A DNA stretch of 64,000 nt, from contig OZ257145.1 in assembly GCA_965279315.1 (NCBI GenBank), positions 2,976,001 through 3,040,000 of the forward strand, in the 5' to 3' direction. Each line of letters begins with the position of its first letter. Positions within the stretch are counted from its first letter, which is position 1. Below, piece after piece: positions 26,614 to 38,957 of this stretch. The notes beneath the pieces were generated by a model. It saw only the letters and a program-made list of their open reading frames with translations, did not search any database and was not told the origin of the DNA. Origin of the DNA: JAPWJZ01 sp965279315 (GTDB lineage Bacteria; Pseudomonadota; Alphaproteobacteria; Micavibrionales; UBA2020). Position numbers and translations under genes: made by a program.

Positions 26614-27264
26614 TTGACCAAACGCATCGCCGCCTTTTTGATTGCCGCATTGTTCATGGGGCTATCGCCCGCATCGGCGGAAACGGTCGCGGGCTTAGTG
26701 CGCGAGGTCGCAGGGCAGGTAACAGTCATGAACGCAGGGCAACAGGCCTCGCGCCCGCTGAAACTGGGCGACGGGCTGGTGCAGGGCGATGCGGTGGCAA
26801 CCGGGAAGGACGGCCGGGTACAAATCGAATTCGCGGATAACAGCACATTGGTCGTCGCGCAAAACGGACGCGTGATGATCGACCGGTATGTGTATGACAG
26901 CAAAAAACCGAAGCAAGGCACGGCGGAATTCACCATCCTCGACACCGCGTTTTCCTATGTCAGCGGATTGATGGATAAGAACCCGATGCCCGACGTAAAG
27001 ATGCATCTGAATTTCGGCACCATCGGCATTCGCGGCACGAAACTGACGCGCGCGATGGCGAAGGGGCAATGCTGGATCTACCTCGAAGAAGGCGTGATCG
27101 ACGTTTACAACAACGGCGGCAAAGTGACGCTGATGCCCGGCGATGGCACGACCATGCGCGCTGCGGATGCCGCACCCGCGACACCCGTCAAATTCTCGCC
27201 GAAAAATATTGCGTGGATGAAGCGCGCGGCAGCTGGACCTGCATACAAAAAACAGGCCGAATAA
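26614..27264 (+). CDS. FecR-domain periplasmic protein
   Basis: A 216 aa exported protein with a signal peptide (residues 1-22, ending ASA) and a FecR-type beta domain: VREVAGQVTVMNAGQ, LKLGDGLVQGDAVATGKDGRV and IGIRGTKL. It is not next to an ECF sigma factor or TonB receptor, so it is not a classical FecR anti-sigma partner; this stand-alone form is common and its role unclear. The start is TTG at 26614, chosen because GGGGAG precedes it by seven bases and the signal peptide begins there. It is followed by a two-helix membrane protein after one base. Confidence 0.8.
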   Translation: MTKRIAAFLIAALFMGLSPASAETVAGLVREVAGQVTVMNAGQQASRPLKLGDGLVQGDAVATGKDGRVQIEFADNSTLVVAQNGRVMIDRYVYDSKKPKQGTAEFTILDTAFSYVSGLMDKNPMPDVKMHLNFGTIGIRGTKLTRAMAKGQCWIYLEEGVIDVYNNGGKVTLMPGDGTTMRAADAAPATPVKFSPKNIAWMKRAAAGPAYKKQAE

Positions 27265-27265
27265 A

Positions 27266-27547
27266 ATGACCAGCTGCAGGATTTCCGGACACAGCCCGAA
27301 AAACGATTACATCTGGTCATATGCATCCGGCTTTATCGCGGGCGCGGGATCGGCAGTGGGCGGCATTTTGTTCATGATTCTGCAGCAGGATGAAATCGGC
27401 ATCGCCGCCGCGATTGCCTGCGGCACCATCGCCGCCGCAACCGCCATCCCCCTCGCCCGCCGCAAAATCCGCGCGCCCCGCCCGCTGATGTGCGTGCTCG
27501 GCTTCTTCACCGCGCCTGCGGTGACGTTGCTGGCGATGATGGGCTAG
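27266..27547 (+). CDS. Small membrane protein, 93 aa
   Basis: A hypothetical protein with three hydrophobic segments near residues 17-40, 46-62 and 72-92. It starts one base after the FecR stop codon, so the two form an operon and may function together in the envelope. No family is recognised. It converges on clpB with only four bases between stop codons. Confidence 0.6.
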   Translation: MTSCRISGHSPKNDYIWSYASGFIAGAGSAVGGILFMILQQDEIGIAAAIACGTIAAATAIPLARRKIRAPRPLMCVLGFFTAPAVTLLAMMG

Positions 27548-27551
27548 CCGC

Positions 27552-30173
<2,622 letters not shown>

Positions 30174-30303
30174 TCTGGCACTCCCTTTCTGGTTCAGGGC
30201 CCGCAATCGCAGCACCCTGTCTAATGCTTATACGAGTATAGCATTCCGCCGGATCACAGTTGATTAATGTCAAATCCATTGGAATAATTGGGTTTTTTGA
30301 TAA

Positions 30304-33300
30304 TCACTCGAAAAATATTTTCCGCAAGATGCCGGGCGCCAGCGCCGCCAGCGGATTGACGCTCACAACCGGCTCGGCCTTGGTGCCCTTGACCGTATAG
30401 GTCGCCGCGAAAATCCCCTCGCCGCCCGCCGTCAAAATCGTGCCGACGATGGGGATGATGTTGAGGAATTTCGATACGCCCGATGCCGGCACGATCGTGC
30501 CTTCAAGGTTGTACAGGTTTTTCCAGTTGTCGATCGAGCCTTCGAAGGTGAGGCCGAGCGACGAGCCAAACGTCTTGCCGTCTTTCAGTTTCAGCAGGCG
30601 CACATTCTGCGGCTGCTGCGGCTGGCCTTTATCAAGCCAGACGAAGTCGACGCGCGCCTTTTTGAACGCCAGCCCGTCATTGCTGAGCAGCTGCATGATG
30701 CCGACCAGCGACATGGCGTTCAGCAGTTTTGCAATCACCGGCGCATCGTTCAGCTTGAAATCGCTGAGCGACGCGCCGCCCACCATGTCGCGCGACCCGC
30801 CCTGCGGATGCGGGCGCCCGTTGATGACCAGCGTGCCGCCTTTGATCGATTTCGACAGGCCCAGCGCCGCCAGCACCGTGCCCGCGTCGCTTGCCTCCAG
30901 CTTCAGCGAATGCGCCTTGCCAACTGGCAGGTAGCGCAGCATCACATTGCCCTTGCCTGATTTCGCATCCAGTTCCAGCTGGTCGATGCGTTTCCATGCA
31001 TTCTTGACCAGCACGATGCGCACGTTATCGAGGCCGCGGTCCTTGCCCGTGATCAGGCGGGCGGCCGACAGGTTCAGGCGTATCGGCGCGGTTTGTTTCG
31101 CGGCGTCGGCATCGTCGCCCGGCTGGTTGTTTTCCTTGAACAGCGCGGAAGCGTCGACCTGCTTCCCCGTGGCGCGGATGTTATACCCGCCGCCCTTGCT
31201 TTCAATCTCCACCGCGACCGACGTGTCGCCGAAATTGAATTCTTTCAGCGACGCTTTCTGCACATCGACGCCGCCCTTGGCATCGGGCGCGAAATCGATA
31301 TCGCCCTTCATCGACAGCCCCGCCCCCGTCAGCGACAGGCCGGAGATTTTCTGCAGCTTGTTGCCCTGCAAGGCCAGCGTCAGGCCGATCTTGCCGTCAT
31401 TGCCCGCAGGCTTGGCAAAATCGATGATGTCGAGTTTGAACCCGAACGGCTTCGCATCGCCATTCAATACCAGCACGGCGGATTTATCCGATTTCAGCGT
31501 GTAATCGATATCTGCGGGCAATGTGCCCGACACTCCCATCACCGCAGGCACGCCAAACGCCGCAAGCCCGGGCGCATCCAGCACCGCCTTCGCCGTCACC
31601 GTCATCGACACATCCGCGCCGGGCGTGAAATTTTTCAGCCAGTCGAACGTCGCGGGCATCCCGCCCAGCGCGCCCTTGCCCTTCACCTTCAGCCGGTCGT
31701 TGTTGACGTCGAGCTCCATGGGCCCGCCGGTCAAATCCAGGCCCGCCACGATATCCTTCAGCTTCACGTCATCCAGGTCCGCTTTCGCATCGATGCGGAT
31801 TTCCGGCAGCGTCAGCGCTTTCTTGATCGGGAATTTCAGGGTGAGGTCGAGCCTCGCCCTGCCCTCCGTCTCCGACGATTTGATGCCGAGCTTTTCCGGG
31901 TATTCCAGCGGCTTGCTGTCGATCACCTTCAGCGCGCTTTTCAATGCGCCTTCGGCATTCGAAATCACCTCGATCTGGCAATGGCCGCCATTGCCGACTT
32001 TATCAAGGTCGGTGATGTTGACGGCCGACTTGCCGACCTTCATGTCCAGCAGCTTGCCGCCCTTCAAATCCATCAGGAACGAGGTGCGGTCGTATTTCGC
32101 ATGGCCATCGACGCCCAGCACCGGCGGCATGGTGGACAGGTAATTGACGTCGATGCCCGTGAAATCGATCTCGCCGCCCAGTTCGCGCACGGCGATTTTT
32201 TTCTCCGCCGCCGGATCATAGGCCAGCACCATCGCAATCGTCGCATTGTGCGCGATGCCCTTGGTCAGGCGCGTTGTCACCCATGCGCGGGGGTCGGGCG
32301 CGAGCGTTTCCGGCCAATAGGCATGCAGGTCGTCCATCGGCGTGTTGACGAGCGTGCCGGCGACGGTCGCCACGCGCAGGCCATTCGCCTCGGTCACGAT
32401 TTTCACCGTCGCTGCGGCCTGCGGCGTTTTCGCGGCGTCGGGGTTGTTGCCGATATCCAGTTTCAATTGCGTGATATCCGCCGTGCCCGCCGCCGCATCC
32501 ATCGCGCCCTGCACGAACAGCTTTTTCACCGGCAACGGCGCGGCATACAGCCCCGGCGCATTGAAACTGCCATTCGCGCCGCCCAGCACAAAGCGTCCGG
32601 TGGCGGGGCGGAAATCGGGGTCGAGCGACAGGCTGACGCTCGCCGTCATCGGCATGTCGACCGCGCCCAGCTGTTTCAGGCTTTCGCTTTGCTGCGCAAG
32701 CCGCGCAGGGTTGAAACCGGTGAAGGAGAACATGGCGGCGGTGCGCCCGCTGTCCCATTTGTATTTCACGTCGGCGCGCACTGCCGCCTTTGCATCCGCG
32801 CCCATGTCGAGGCTCATCAGCGCGGTCGCCGACAGCCCCTTGGGCGTGCGCATGACGGAGACATCTGAATCGCGCGACAGCCAGCGCACCTGCAGGATGC
32901 GGTCTTCATACAGCAGCGCGGCGTCGGAAATGGTGATTTCCTGCAGCCCGTCCAGCAAACCGAGGCCGGAGCGTTCATGCAGCAGGTCGAGGATGCCGCG
33001 CACCAGTTCCTGGCGGCTTTTTTCGGATGGATGCGCCTCCGGCGGTTTCGGCAGCGCGGGCAGCGGTTCTTCCACCGCCGGTTTTTCCACCTCGCCTTCA
33101 TCGCCGAGGTTCAGCGCAAAACGCCCGTCTTCCTGGCGGATCACGGCAAGCGCAGGGCCGTACAGCCGGATCACGCGCGGCACGATGCGCCCGAACACAA
33201 GGTTGCGCTTCGACAGCTGCACGCGCAGTTTTTTCACGGCCAGCACGGGCGTGTCGTCGTCGCGCCTGATGGACACTTTTTCCATCTCGATCTCGAACGG

Positions 33301-33537
33301 CTGGAAACGCCCGCCCCAGGTCAGCTGCGCGGAGCCGAGCTTGAACTTGAAACCCTCGATGTCCCGATCAAACGCCTGCTCCAGCCGCGTCGTCAAAAAT
33401 GAATCGACGTTCAGCGGCCCCTGGGACAGCCGCCACAACAGGCCGAGCCATGCCAGCACCAGCACAAGCGCAAGCACGCCCGCGATTTCGAGGCAGATGA
33501 CGGAAGCGCGGCTGAGATGGCGTACAATTTTTTTCAT
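30304..33537 (-). CDS. AsmA/YhdP-like large envelope protein
   Basis: A 1,077 aa protein with one N-terminal membrane helix (about residues 13-35) and a long periplasmic part rich in beta-strand repeats, ending with an AsmA-like C-terminal region (GGASLSDFKLNDAPVIAKLL, NVRLLKLKDGKTFGSSLGL). Such DUF3971/AsmA-type proteins are bridge-like lipid transporters or outer-membrane biogenesis factors. The length and the layout fit the alphaproteobacterial branch. I chose MKKIVRHLSR at 33537 as the start, since it gives a basic N-terminus before the helix. It is divergent from glnE, 59 bp apart. Confidence 0.85.
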   Translation of the reverse strand: MKKIVRHLSRASVICLEIAGVLALVLVLAWLGLLWRLSQGPLNVDSFLTTRLEQAFDRDIEGFKFKLGSAQLTWGGRFQPFEIEMEKVSIRRDDDTPVLAVKKLRVQLSKRNLVFGRIVPRVIRLYGPALAVIRQEDGRFALNLGDEGEVEKPAVEEPLPALPKPPEAHPSEKSRQELVRGILDLLHERSGLGLLDGLQEITISDAALLYEDRILQVRWLSRDSDVSVMRTPKGLSATALMSLDMGADAKAAVRADVKYKWDSGRTAAMFSFTGFNPARLAQQSESLKQLGAVDMPMTASVSLSLDPDFRPATGRFVLGGANGSFNAPGLYAAPLPVKKLFVQGAMDAAAGTADITQLKLDIGNNPDAAKTPQAAATVKIVTEANGLRVATVAGTLVNTPMDDLHAYWPETLAPDPRAWVTTRLTKGIAHNATIAMVLAYDPAAEKKIAVRELGGEIDFTGIDVNYLSTMPPVLGVDGHAKYDRTSFLMDLKGGKLLDMKVGKSAVNITDLDKVGNGGHCQIEVISNAEGALKSALKVIDSKPLEYPEKLGIKSSETEGRARLDLTLKFPIKKALTLPEIRIDAKADLDDVKLKDIVAGLDLTGGPMELDVNNDRLKVKGKGALGGMPATFDWLKNFTPGADVSMTVTAKAVLDAPGLAAFGVPAVMGVSGTLPADIDYTLKSDKSAVLVLNGDAKPFGFKLDIIDFAKPAGNDGKIGLTLALQGNKLQKISGLSLTGAGLSMKGDIDFAPDAKGGVDVQKASLKEFNFGDTSVAVEIESKGGGYNIRATGKQVDASALFKENNQPGDDADAAKQTAPIRLNLSAARLITGKDRGLDNVRIVLVKNAWKRIDQLELDAKSGKGNVMLRYLPVGKAHSLKLEASDAGTVLAALGLSKSIKGGTLVINGRPHPQGGSRDMVGGASLSDFKLNDAPVIAKLLNAMSLVGIMQLLSNDGLAFKKARVDFVWLDKGQPQQPQNVRLLKLKDGKTFGSSLGLTFEGSIDNWKNLYNLEGTIVPASGVSKFLNIIPIVGTILTAGGEGIFAATYTVKGTKAEPVVSVNPLAALAPGILRKIFFE

Positions 33538-33596
33538 GTTATCATCGCTGGGCAGGCCTGATAGTATAAGCACGGATCAACCAAGAGTATGCCTTT

Positions 33597-36434
33597 TTGA
33601 GCCGCGATATTCCACAGAAACCCCCGAAAAAACAGGCAAAAACGGCGGCGCAGCCGTGGCAGGCGCTGATTTCGCGCCATAGCCCCTATCTCACGTCCAT
33701 CGGCGCGGAATCCTGCGCGGAAAATGCCGATAAAGCGCTGGCCGACCTGTTGCAGGAAACCCACGCGGGTGTTGCAAAAACCTCCGATGCCGATGGTGTG
33801 ATGCGCGTCTTGCGCATTGGAAAACGCAAACTTGCCGCCCTCACCGCCGCCGCCGACCTGCGCGGTGAATGGGATGATGTGGCGGTGATGCGCGCGCTGT
33901 CGGCCTATGCCGATGCGGCGGTTGGGCATGCGCTGGATTTTTTACTGGCGGCTGCGCATACGGCGAAGACAATCAAGCTGCCGCACCCGAAAACGCCGCA
34001 GCGCGATTGCGGCGTCACGGTCATCGCGCTCGGCAAATGGGGCGCGTTCGAGCTGAATTATTCAAGCGACATCGATTTGATGGTCATTTTCGATCCTGCG
34101 AAATCGCCGGTGAAAGTTGCCGATGAAACGCAGAATTTTTTCATCCGCCTGACGCGCGACCTCGCCCGCCTGCTCGACCAGCCGACGGCTGACGGATATG
34201 TGTTCCGCACCGACCTGCGCCTGCGCCCCGATCCGGGCGCGATGCCGCTTGCCATTTCGATCAACGCCGCCGAAGTATATTACGGCACGCTCGGGCAAAA
34301 CTGGGAACGCGCGGCGATGATCAAGGCGCGGCCGATGGCGGGCGACGAAGCGCTCGGCGCGGATTTCCTGAAAATCATGCAGATGTGGATCTGGCGCAAG
34401 AACCTCGACTTCGCGGCGATACAGGACATCCATTCCATCAAGCGGCAGATCAATGCGGCGCAGGCGAAGCGCGCCAGTAAAAAGAAGGGAAGCAACCCTT
34501 TCCTCGATTTCAACGTCAAGCTGGGGCATGGCGGCATCCGCGAGATTGAATTTTTCGCGCAGACCCAGCAGTTGATTTTCGGCGGTCGCGAACCGGCGCT
34601 CCGCGATCCGCGCACGCTGGTGACGCTGGCGACGCTGGCCGACAAGGGGCAGATTACCGCGAAGACACGCGACGCATTGACGGCGGCCTACCTTTTCCTG
34701 CGCCGCGTGGAACACCGCTTGCAGATGCAGGACGACCGCCAGACGCACAGCCTGCCCCCGTCGCAGGACGCCTTTGACGAGGTTGCGCATTTCGCGGGCT
34801 ATGCCACGACGAAATCATTCATGGCCGACCTTGAAAAGCATACCGGCGCGGTGCGCGCGCTGTATGCCAGGTTGTTCACCGAAGCGCCAAGCCTGTCGCA
34901 AACGGGGAACCTGGTTTTTACGGGCGTCGAGGATGACCCCGAAACGCTGGTCACGCTGTCCGGCATGGGTTTCGTTGAACCGGAAAAAATCACCGCCGCC
35001 GTGCGCGGCTGGCATCATGGCCGTTACCGCGCGGTGCGCAGCGAACGCGCGCGCCAGATATTGACGGAAATCACGCCGCATTTGCTGGCCACGCTGGGCG
35101 CGACGCCGCATCCCGACGATGCGTTTATCCGCTTCGACCAGTTTTTGTCGCGCCTGCCATCGGGCATCCCGATCTTTTCGATGTTCCAGCGCAACCCGCA
35201 GCAGATGGAACTGGTCGCCGATATCATGGGCACGTCGCCTGCGCTGGCCGAACACCTCGGCACGCATCCGCAAGTGCTGGACGGCGTGTTGAGCCGCGAT
35301 TTTTTCGGCGGGCTGCCCGGCATTTCCGCGCTGAAGACCGATTTGCAGCGCATGCTGGAATCCGCGCGCGATTATCAGGACGTGCTGGATATCGCGCGCC
35401 GCTGGGCGCGGGAAAAACGTTTCCATGCCGGCATCCATGTCCTGAAATCGCTGTCACCGCCGCGCCGTTGCGCGCAGTATTTGTCCGATATCGCGGAAAC
35501 CGCGATGGTGTGCCTGCTGCCCTTCGTTGAAAAAGAATTCGCGGGCGCGCACGGCGTTTTCAGGACCGGCGAATTCATCGTGCTTGCCATGGGCAGCTTC
35601 GCCGCGCAGGAAATGTACGCCGACAGCGACCTCGACATCATCGCGCTGTATAAAACCGGCGAAAAAGAAAAGACCAGCACCGGCGCAAAACCCCTGCCGC
35701 CGAACGTATATTATATAAGGCTGATGCAGCGCCTGATTTCCGCGATGTCCGCGCCGACCGCGGAGGGCATTTTGTACGAAGTCGACGCCCGCCTCCGCCC
35801 CGCCGGCAACGACGGGCCGCTGGCGGTGCAGCTGGACGGTTTTTTCGAATACCACCGCAAAGACGCGTGGGTGTGGGAACATATGAGCCTGATCCGCTCC
35901 CGCCTGATTTACGCGACCGACGCCACGCGCAAATCATTCACCGAAGAAATGACGAAAATCCTGTCGGTAAAACGCGACGAAAAAGGATTGCGCGATGAAA
36001 TGCTGGAGATGCGCGCGAAAGTCGAAAAACAATTCGGGTCGAAAGACGCATGGCAATTGAAATACCGCCGCGGCGGGTTGATGGATGTGATGTTCGCGGT
36101 GCAATTCCTGATTTTAAAGAACGCGCATAAAACAAAGGGGTTGTGCGTGCCCGCGCTGGAGGACGCGATCAAAATCCTCAAAAACAAAAAACTGCTGGGC
36201 GCGAAGGACGCGGAGATTTTGTCATCCGCGCATCACGACGCGCAAGCCGCGCAATCGTTTTTGCGGCTTTGCGCGGAATTGCCGTTCGATCCGGTGAAAG
36301 ATCCGCCCGGGCTGAAAAAAGCGCTGGCGGAAAGTGTCGGCGGCAAGAAAATGACGTTCAAAACACTCGCCGCGCGGATGGACAGGAACTGCAAAAGCGC
36401 GTTTCAGGTGTATAAAAAGCTGCCGGAGGGATGA
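33597..36434 (+). CDS. glnE: Bifunctional glutamine synthetase adenylyltransferase/removase
   Basis: A 945 aa protein that adds and removes AMP on glutamine synthetase in response to PII. Two nucleotidyltransferase domains are present. The N-terminal one carries GKWGAFELNYSSDIDLMVIF near residue 145 and removes AMP. The C-terminal one carries MGSFAAQEMYADSDLDIIAL near residue 665 and adds it. Both have the paired metal-binding aspartates. The start is a TTG at 33597 without a strong ribosome site, so the true start is uncertain. The length is slightly short for the family, consistent with a missed or short N-terminus. Confidence 0.94.
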   Translation: MSRDIPQKPPKKQAKTAAQPWQALISRHSPYLTSIGAESCAENADKALADLLQETHAGVAKTSDADGVMRVLRIGKRKLAALTAAADLRGEWDDVAVMRALSAYADAAVGHALDFLLAAAHTAKTIKLPHPKTPQRDCGVTVIALGKWGAFELNYSSDIDLMVIFDPAKSPVKVADETQNFFIRLTRDLARLLDQPTADGYVFRTDLRLRPDPGAMPLAISINAAEVYYGTLGQNWERAAMIKARPMAGDEALGADFLKIMQMWIWRKNLDFAAIQDIHSIKRQINAAQAKRASKKKGSNPFLDFNVKLGHGGIREIEFFAQTQQLIFGGREPALRDPRTLVTLATLADKGQITAKTRDALTAAYLFLRRVEHRLQMQDDRQTHSLPPSQDAFDEVAHFAGYATTKSFMADLEKHTGAVRALYARLFTEAPSLSQTGNLVFTGVEDDPETLVTLSGMGFVEPEKITAAVRGWHHGRYRAVRSERARQILTEITPHLLATLGATPHPDDAFIRFDQFLSRLPSGIPIFSMFQRNPQQMELVADIMGTSPALAEHLGTHPQVLDGVLSRDFFGGLPGISALKTDLQRMLESARDYQDVLDIARRWAREKRFHAGIHVLKSLSPPRRCAQYLSDIAETAMVCLLPFVEKEFAGAHGVFRTGEFIVLAMGSFAAQEMYADSDLDIIALYKTGEKEKTSTGAKPLPPNVYYIRLMQRLISAMSAPTAEGILYEVDARLRPAGNDGPLAVQLDGFFEYHRKDAWVWEHMSLIRSRLIYATDATRKSFTEEMTKILSVKRDEKGLRDEMLEMRAKVEKQFGSKDAWQLKYRRGGLMDVMFAVQFLILKNAHKTKGLCVPALEDAIKILKNKKLLGAKDAEILSSAHHDAQAAQSFLRLCAELPFDPVKDPPGLKKALAESVGGKKMTFKTLAARMDRNCKSAFQVYKKLPEG

Positions 36435-36525
36435 CACCGCGCCACCATGGGTTTTCCATGGGTTTTCCATGCGTTTCAGCACATAGCACTTTTGAAAAAA
36501 GACCGTAATAACAAGCACTTAAAAA

Positions 36526-36547
36526 TTGACGTTTTTAAAAACGTCAA
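36526..36547. terminator. Perfect 22 bp palindrome between glnE and popZ
   Basis: TTGACGTTTTT followed by its exact complement AAAAACGTCAA, with flanking A and T runs, in the space between convergent genes. Best read as a bidirectional terminator. Just upstream (36448-36474) the short unit CCATGGGTTTT is repeated. Confidence 0.55.
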
Positions 36548-36588
36548 AATTTTATCCTGATAAATCAATCACTTAAAATGAAAGAAAA

Positions 36589-37149
36589 TTACTTTTCGAG
36601 GGCGCGGAGGCTCAGGCGTTCGATTTCACGCGCGACCATCTTCTCGATGACATGCTGCAGGTTCTGGTCGAGCCACTGGCGCAAGAGCGGCTTCAGCACT
36701 TCACGCGTCATGTCCTCCAGCGTCACATTGCCGGGACGGCCGGGCAGTTCGCGTTCCACCGATATGTTATTCGCAAGCAGCCTGGCGAGCGACGCGACGG
36801 CGGCATCGGCGGTATCGTCGGAGACGAGATGTTCGGAATCATCCACCACTTCATCCTCCGGGCTTTCCTCCAGCACGATGCGCGGCGCGACGGGTTTCGG
36901 CGGATCGACGCGTTCGGTGAGATCGAGAACGGGTTCGGGGCGTGCGGGCGCAGGGGGCGCGAGCGTGCGCGGCGCTTCAACCTGTTTCGGCTTGGGCGGA
37001 ACGGGCGCAGCGATAGACTCAGCGGGCTTGGCAGGTTTCGCCGCAGCCGTCGCCGCATCTACGGGTGTGCCGTCTTCGGAAATGATCTGGCGGATAGATT
37101 CCAGAATTTCCTCGATCGACGGTTCCTGTTCTGTCTTTATTTCAGCCAT
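36589..37149 (-). CDS. popZ: Polar organising protein PopZ (DUF2497)
   Basis: A 186 aa PopZ-like protein. The N-terminal helix QEPSIEEILESIRQIISEDG binds client proteins in known PopZ. The middle is a Pro/Ala/acidic disordered stretch (residues 35-115), and the C-terminal oligomerisation helices contain TREVLKPLLRQWLDQNLQ followed by VIEKMVAREIERL. PopZ condenses at cell poles and tethers chromosome partition complexes and kinases, so its presence supports an alphaproteobacterial host with polar organisation. It follows pcm in the same direction with 117 bp between. Confidence 0.88.
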   Translation of the reverse strand: MAEIKTEQEPSIEEILESIRQIISEDGTPVDAATAAAKPAKPAESIAAPVPPKPKQVEAPRTLAPPAPARPEPVLDLTERVDPPKPVAPRIVLEESPEDEVVDDSEHLVSDDTADAAVASLARLLANNISVERELPGRPGNVTLEDMTREVLKPLLRQWLDQNLQHVIEKMVAREIERLSLRALEK

Positions 37150-37266
37150 TGCCTCGTCACATTCGTCTGGAATCAGGGTATCAAAAAATCGTTGTATATA
37201 AAAGTTTTAGGTGATTTTCCTGCCAAAGGCGAGTCAGATTTCACCGTAACCCTTATTTCTGTAAAC

Positions 37267-37929
37267 CTAAAAGGCGAAGGATTTGGCCGCTTCAAAGCCC
37301 ACCAGCGTCGGCGTCGCCGCATCGAACAGCTCGCGGGTGGAGAAATGATCGCCGTGGCGGGAGATCAGGACCGCCTTGCCCATATGCCCGTGTTCGGACA
37401 CAACCGTCACCAGCCGCCCGCCATCGGCCAGCTGTTTCTTGATGCCCTCCGGCACGGCCGAGACAGAACCGTTGATGAGGATGACGTTATAAGGGCCCTG
37501 CGCCGCATAGCCTTCGCACAGCTTGGCCTGGCGCACGACCACGACGTTGCAAATATCAAGGTCATGCAACAGCTTGTCGGCTTCATTTGCCAGCGCGTCT
37601 TCAATCTCGAGGCCCACGACCGTTGCGGCCAGATGCCCCATGACGGCGGTCGAATAACCGGTGTTGCAGCCGATATCCAGCACCACATCTGATTTCTGGA
37701 TGTTGGCTTCCTGTATCAGGCGCGCGACGATCACGGGTTCGCGCAGGTAGCGGCCATTGCCCAGCGGCACGTCTTCGTCAACATAGGCAAAGCCCTGCAA
37801 GTGGCGCGGCACAAATTTTTCGCGGGGGATTTTCCGCATCGCCCCGATGATCGTCTCGTCCGTCACCCGGTTGGGGCGCAGCTGACAATCAACCATGTTT
37901 TCACGTGCTTTATCAAAAGTTTGCGCCAT
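37267..37929 (-). CDS. pcm: Protein-L-isoaspartate O-methyltransferase family protein
   Basis: A 220 aa SAM-dependent methyltransferase of the PCMT family that repairs or marks isoaspartyl residues. N-terminal MVDCQLRPNRVTDETIIGAM and PREKFVPRHLQGFAYVDEDV match the alphaproteobacterial subfamily, with SAM motif I VVLDIGCNTGYSTAVMGHL. This subgroup is often encoded near tolC, but that gene is not in the window here. Start at 37929. Function as a true repair enzyme is probable but unproven for this branch. Confidence 0.88.
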   Translation of the reverse strand: MAQTFDKARENMVDCQLRPNRVTDETIIGAMRKIPREKFVPRHLQGFAYVDEDVPLGNGRYLREPVIVARLIQEANIQKSDVVLDIGCNTGYSTAVMGHLAATVVGLEIEDALANEADKLLHDLDICNVVVVRQAKLCEGYAAQGPYNVILINGSVSAVPEGIKKQLADGGRLVTVVSEHGHMGKAVLISRHGDHFSTRELFDAATPTLVGFEAAKSFAF

Positions 37930-38148
37930 ATTCCCAATCCGGTAAATGAGACTCGGTTACAGCCCCTACTATACACCGAAGCGACCCCCAAAAAAGCCCA
38001 TTTTTTGAAGCGCAATCAACAGGCTGGCAAAAAGCCTTGTTTCCGCCGCACGGGCGCATTATAAATCACTGCTTGCCGGTTCACTCTGCCGCTCCGGCAT
38101 TTATATATGGCTGATAATGCCGTTTCACGGCATTCGTTTGCTGGTCAA

Positions 38149-38222
38149 GGCGCGGTGGCAGAATGGTGATGTAGAGGACTGCAAATCCTCGAATGCCGGT
38201 TCGATTCCGGCCCGTGCCTCCA
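38149..38222 (+). tRNA. tRNA-Cys (anticodon GCA)
   Basis: Complete cloverleaf. The acceptor GGCGCGG pairs with CCGTGCC, the anticodon stem GAGGA pairs with TCCTC around loop CTGCAAA (anticodon at 38181-38183), and the T arm is GCCGG-TTCGATT-CCGGC. CCA is encoded at 38220-38222. A short hairpin AATGCCG-TTTCA-CGGCATT lies upstream at 38116-38134. The AT-rich accessory genes begin directly after it, so its 3' end is a possible integration site, though no second copy of that end was seen. Confidence 0.96.
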
Positions 38223-38264
38223 GCAGCTTTCTTTTCGCTGCGTTAGCTCATAAGCGATCAGCTT

Positions 38265-38537
38265 TTACTTAGAATGCACGTTTGCCTGAGTGCCACGCTC
38301 TAAAACAGATAACTGTTTTAGATAAAGAACTATGAAAACGCGAATAGCGCTTGTCAGAGGCGCTGCTGCAGATTTTGTTTCCGCGATACCACTCGCAAGA
38401 TCGTGAATCGTGACACCTTCTTCTGTGGCAATATAATAAAAGATTTCCCAAAATTCGGGCTCAAGACGGATGCTTGTCCGCTTATCAAGAACGGAAATAT
38501 TTCTGGCAATTAGCCTAGTTTCAACTGGTACCGACAA
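38265..38537 (-). CDS. Ribbon-helix-helix domain protein
   Basis: A protein of up to 90 aa with a ribbon-helix-helix core: DKRTSIRLEPEFWEIFYYIA, then EEGVTIHDLA and TSAIRVFIVLYLKQL. This is the RHH_4 type common in alphaproteobacteria. It probably binds DNA as a dimer. The only upstream start is TTG at 38537, with a weak ribosome site, eight bases after the stop of the HTH gene. It ends the luxR-luxI operon, 43 bp from the tRNA gene on the opposite strand. Confidence 0.7.
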   Translation of the reverse strand: MSVPVETRLIARNISVLDKRTSIRLEPEFWEIFYYIATEEGVTIHDLASGIAETKSAAAPLTSAIRVFIVLYLKQLSVLERGTQANVHSK

Positions 38538-38545
38538 TTATTTAA

Positions 38546-38914
38546 TTACTCGCTATCTTTAATTGTTAAATCCCTCGCAGCCGTTAAAAGCTCCCTCTTA
38601 ATCTCGGGGTCTTTAATAGAATTATATAAACGCACAAGCTCAAGCGTGTTCGGATTGAATACCGCGCCGGGGATAATTGTCTCAGGGTTGAAAAAATCGT
38701 ATGGATGCGAATTAAGATTATCGGCGATTAAGGCTAATCGTCCTAATGGAATGGGCACCTCTGCACGTTCAAATTGCTGTAATTCAAATTCGGAAATACC
38801 TACCGACCTAGCAAGATTAGGAACAGATATCTTCATGCCAATTCTTCTCAGGCGAATTGCAATAGCTAATTTATGATCTACTGCCTTTGGATACCAAGAC
38901 GGAGCATTCGACAT
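38546..38914 (-). CDS. XRE-type helix-turn-helix regulator
   Basis: A 122 aa protein with an N-terminal Cro/CI-like HTH around residues 15-75: AIAIRLRRIGMKISVPNLAR, SVGISEFELQQFERAEVPIP and LGRLALIADNL. The C-terminal 45 residues are helical and may serve for dimerisation. It lies in the same direction as luxR and luxI, 43 bp after the unknown 105 aa gene, suggesting membership in the quorum-sensing operon. Confidence 0.75.
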   Translation of the reverse strand: MSNAPSWYPKAVDHKLAIAIRLRRIGMKISVPNLARSVGISEFELQQFERAEVPIPLGRLALIADNLNSHPYDFFNPETIIPGAVFNPNTLELVRLYNSIKDPEIKRELLTAARDLTIKDSE

Positions 38915-38957
38915 TCATTTTTCCCAAGTTAGAAAAAATCTTACCATTGAATGGCTT

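Noticed and set aside
31093..32868. Long open frame (591 codons) antisense to the AsmA-like gene
   Set aside because: Very rich in Arg, His and Gln with no recognisable domain; a shadow of the real gene on the other strand.
38149..38222. tRNA-Cys as a proven attachment site
   Set aside because: No second copy of the tRNA 3' end was found in the window, so it is only mentioned as a possibility.
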